DNA of 64,000 nt from Mustela lutreola (Eukaryota; Chordata; Mammalia; Carnivora; Mustelidae), in NCBI RefSeq assembly GCF_030435805.1, contig NC_081290.1:178809490-178873489 (forward strand), read 5' to 3'. The notes beneath the pieces are model-generated. The model did not search any database. It had not been told where the DNA came from and saw nothing but the letters and a program-made list of their open reading frames with translations. Positions 60,650 to 64,000 of the stretch are shown here, one piece after another; positions within the stretch are counted from its first letter, which is position 1; the number at the start of each line of letters is the position of its first letter. Position numbers and translations under genes: made by a program.

Positions 60650-62039
60650 CTGCAACAGTGAAGAACAGAGAAGAACACGTGGGAAGAGGTCATTCTGTGC
60701 TAGCTGTCAACATTACCTTCCAGACGCTTCCTTGACCCTTAGGTTGATTTAAAATATATTTCAGACATGTCAAGTTTATCTTTATGAATTATCTAGAAGA
60801 GTAGTATACCGCATTGTTTATCTTTAAACATAACTCCCATACTACAGAATACACACATGATAGCCAAGCTATTGCAACTCATCCAGAGAAGACTGTAAGA
60901 AGAGTCACGTTTGGTGAACTAATTACATGCTTTTAAATATTATTCATAAAATTAGGGTAAAATCTCTCTAATGGCTGAATTTCTTTTTTTTTTTTTTTGA
61001 GTTAATTAGTATCAACTCTGCAGGTGATAACTAGGAGTACTTAAAATACACAATGCTTCTGAGTTTAGGGTTTAAAAGTATCTTGCACAGTAATTTTCAG
61101 CTTGGCAGCAGTCAAACATGGGGAAGGTGGAATGCTGTGAGGTATCACATGTCCCCAAGGAGTCTATGTGGGAAATCCACCACATGAGATATATTTAAAT
61201 ACACCCTGAAAGAGACACATTTCATGCAGCACTTTAGGAACAAAAGGGAATGTGATTTCGTGGAGCTAAACACCAACCCAAAAGGCTAAAAGTAAGTTTT
61301 CGAACAGACAGCCACTGAGAGATGGAGGTGGTCCCCAGATTTAAGTTCTTCTGAGTTCTTCTAAGCTGTAATTCATCCCCACCCGGCCAAGAGGATAGAG
61401 TCTAAGGAAGTGGGAACTTTAGGGGTTCAATTTAAGTGAAAATGTAACTTATTTGTAAGTGTTTGGGCAGGAAACTAAGACGTATTTTACTTTTGGTTTT
61501 GGTAGACCAATCTTGCCACCCATCCTTCTATTGACTTCATATCCAGCATGATTCATTTTCACACAGACCTGCTATGGCAGTTGTCAGTGGACAGCGAGCG
61601 GAGGCTGAGATTAAAGAGAAACAGCTACAAGAAAGAACTAAGGACCACCAGTAGCTGTACCTTTGGTAGGACTGGACTGACTGGTGTGGGTTCTGGTTTA
61701 ATACTCGTTTGCGTCCGTACCATTATTGTCCAGGATACCTGTGTGAGCAGTGCCCTGAAGTGCTTAAGTACTCTGGGGGGGACCAGTTTAGTTCTTAGAG
61801 TCTGTTCTAGAGGGTAAGCAAAGCTATTCAGGAAGCACTAGTATCTGACTGAGAAGTATGAGGAGCCCTCCAAATATGGGAACACCCCTCAGGACAAGGA
61901 AGGATGATACTTGCCCCCTAGGCTACTGGAGTGGATATAGTTAAACAAATTATGTACATGTTCTGCATCATGTACAGTTATCTCAGTAATGTCAGCTGAG
62001 CAATATGAAACTGTGATGACAATTATATTGGATTATGAA

Positions 62040-62275
62040 GACATGGATCATCAGTTTAGGGTAATATTAAGAGCCAGACCTCTAGAATATGGCTACCTGG
62101 GTGGGTGTCTGGCCATTGTCACTTAATAGCTCTGTGACCTTCATGGGGAGGGCTTCATTGTGCTTCCAGTTCCTCATCTGAAAATGGGGATACTTGTAGT
62201 ATCTATTTCACTGAGTGTTCAGAGGCATCAATGAATTAATCAATGCAAAGTATTAGGTACTATCATTATTTTAGG
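62040..62275 (+). repeat. MIR fragment
   Basis: Forward order: 'gagccagacctctagaatat', 'cacttaatagctctgtgacc', 'cctcatctgaaaatggggat', then 'tatttcactgagtgttcaga'. Confidence 0.85.
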
Positions 62276-62777
62276 AAAATGTTTTCTGTCAGATGCTATA
62301 CATTTTTAGTTTATCAACAGCTTCCACATTTTCTTTGAGAAGACGCAAGTAAGGTCATATTTCTGTACTTGCTCCTGTTCATCCTTAAAGTATCCGGTTA
62401 CCATCCATTTCAAATTTGCCATATTACCAGAAAGTGGTTGTACAATATGTGAAACTCCTCTTTAGTCTTCTGTGACTTTACATCTCATAACTTTTATTTT
62501 CCAAAATCATAAAGTGCACTTCTCATGCATTGCACACTGGCCTGCTGTTTTACATTCTTCCTCCCAGTACTTCAGTGAACTTGATAACACAAATACTATG
62601 AATTAGTGGCCTCATCACTCAAGAATGTAAATTACAGAATTTCAGTCTTTATTTGTTTCCATTTTGTTATGAACTGAGTATTCCTTTAGTAAAATACTAT
62701 ATATAATTAAAGATCTAGGACATTATAACATGGACATTTGTGTTACATCAAAGCAGGGAGAAGATTTTAATTGTTCT

Positions 62778-62970
62778 TTTTTTTTTTTTTTTTTTTTAAA
62801 GATTTTTATTTATTTATTTGACAGGCAGAGAGGCAGGCAGAGAGAGAGATTGGAGGAAGCAGGCTCCCCACTGAGCAGAGAGCCCGATGCGGGGCTCGAT
62901 CCCAGGACCCTGGGATCATGACCTGAGCCAAAGGCAGAGGCTTTAACCCACTGAGCCACCCAGGCGCCCC
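62778..62970 (-). mobile_element. Can-SINE with target-site duplication
   Basis: Long poly(T), 'gatttttatttatttatttg', body and 'gagccacccaggcgcccc' head; duplication taattgttYt at 62768-62777 and 62971-62980. Confidence 0.95.
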
Positions 62971-63224
62971 TAATTGTTTTAACAGGACTTTTAAAAAATG
63001 TAAAGCAGATCCATAAAAGTTAGGAGTAGGATGAACAAAATATTGTGCAGAAATTATGTGCAGATACATTTAATAAATAAGCTCTACATGAAGACTAGAG
63101 GCCTGCAATCCAAATGCTCACAGGAACTTCTTATTTCGTTAACATGATAGGGAAATCAAGCTGGGTGTTTGCACCAGATTACGTCCATTTTTTGCTTTGG
63201 AAATAAGAGTAATCATAGCATCTA

Positions 63225-63438
63225 GTGTTAGTTGAAAGTAGTGGACAGCATCCTAAACAGTACATATACATTATTTCATTTAACCCTCATAATGACTCGG
63301 TAAGTTAGGTTCTTATTTATTTTTACAAATAGGGAACCCGAGACTTGAAGAAATTAAGTCACTTGTTTAAGGTCATGTCTGATTAGTGGCAGAACCAGGA
63401 TTTAGATTTAGGGCCTGTGTATTAAGAGGCCAGGTACT

Positions 63439-63469
<31 letters not shown>

Positions 63470-63670
63470 TTTGACAGAGAGAAATCACAAGTAGATGGAG
63501 AGGCAGGCAGAGAGAGAGAGGGAAGCAGGCTCTCCGCTGAGCAGAGAGCCCGATGCGGGACTCGATCCCAGGACTCTGAGGTCATGACCTGAGCCGAAGG
63601 CAGCGGCTTAACCCACTGAGCCACCCAGGCGCCCCAAGAGGCCAGGTACTTAACCGTTAGAGCATCCAGC
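63225..63670 (-). repeat. MIR split by a Can-SINE
   Basis: Reverse MIR: 'catttaaccctcataatgac', 'acaaatagggaacccgagac', 'cttgtttaaggtcatgtctg' and 'agtggcagaaccaggattta' on the left; 'gtacttaaccgttagagcat' resumes after the SINE. Confidence 0.85.
63440..63635 (-). mobile_element. Can-SINE inserted in MIR, with target-site duplication
   Basis: (ATTT)n-rich tail, canonical body and head. The 16-bp perfect duplication aagaggccaggtactt is at 63424-63439 and 63636-63651. Confidence 0.97.
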
Positions 63671-64000
63671 TCTAACGGAGGAGGTGGCAGAAGATGGGGG
63701 AACAGAATGGAGCTACTAGAAGAAAACTGGAATGGAACAGAGCTGGGGAGAAACTGGTGGCACCACCGAGAGGCAGAGCACAAGGACAGTGAGGGGCCCA
63801 GTGGAGTTCAAAGAACAGCTTAGGTTACCAGAGAGAAGACATGAAAAGAGCAGAGAAAGAACTAGTGTCTGGGTGGGGAGAAGGTGTAGCCTCCATGTCC
63901 CCGGTGATGTGGGACACAGCACCAAGCCACTGCTCCCCACTCAAGCAGGAAACCCCCCAGGCACGGGAGTTCAGCGAGCAGTGACTATCAATACACTTTT

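Larger units (their letters stand above)
60650..64000 (-). other. KBTBD3: KBTBD3 intron, partial
   Basis: No upstream KBTBD3 coding exon is found on the minus strand up to the window end, so the intron is at least 3.35 kb. It contains a poly(T) run (60984-60999), two MIRs and two SINEs. 60700-62030 is otherwise unrecognised. Confidence 0.8.

Noticed and set aside
60650-60693. ATG at 60693 as the start of KBTBD3
   Set aside because: The 15 codons before AMFEV run through the splice acceptor cttcactgttgcag and are intron; the true start is on an upstream exon outside the window.

Overview
The window looks like a carnivoran genome, most likely a mustelid. About twenty copies of a tRNA-Lys-derived Can-SINE are scattered on both strands. 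They open with GGCGCCTGGGTGGCTCAG, and many carry the tail form 'gcctacttgtgatctctctctgtcaaataaa', which I associate with Mustelidae rather than with dogs, bears or cats. The other repeats (L1, MIR, L2 and Tigger/MER2 remnants) are those of a placental mammal. The species call is an inference from repeat subfamilies remembered, not searched.

Two host genes are recognisable, both on the minus strand. MSANTD4 (about 11.5-18.15 kb) is present complete: two coding exons that together give 345 codons (15021-14560 and 13654-13079), a predicted non-coding first exon in a CpG island at 17.4-18.5 kb, and a 3' UTR ending near an AATAAA at 11500. KBTBD3 is partial: its large last coding exon (60649-59047: second half of BTB, BACK, kelch repeats) is here, but the exon with the start codon and first half of BTB lies beyond the right edge. 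In human 11q22.3 the order is GRIA4 - MSANTD4 - KBTBD3 - AASDHPPT, so the left 11 kb should be the GRIA4-MSANTD4 interval, and AASDHPPT should lie off the right end.

Layout: 1-11 kb is intergenic, with SINEs, an AT-rich tract, degraded old repeats and an unassigned CpG-rich block at 5.2-6.3 kb. 11.5-18.2 kb is MSANTD4, with a Tigger-type transposon and SINEs in its introns. 18.2-20 kb is its divergent flank, with CCAAT boxes, a plus-strand TATA-like/G-quadruplex block and a well-formed candidate exon. 20-57 kb is intergenic and repeat-dominated: a truncated L1 (24.2-25.0 kb), a full-length 7.1-kb but decayed L1 (26.6-33.7 kb), a second CpG-rich block (37.0-38.7 kb), a composite L1 (41.1-43.9 kb), an old unclassified repeat plus MER2 and a probable MaLR-type LTR fossil (45.6-48.2 kb). 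57-64 kb holds the KBTBD3 3' UTR, its last exon and part of an intron.

I see no operon-like or immune-type new system. The most interesting host signals are two back-to-back overlapping minimal upstream ORFs in the MSANTD4 leader, a possible unannotated divergent transcript at the MSANTD4 promoter, two orphan CpG-rich blocks, and unusual rearrangements and coding microsatellites in L1 copies.
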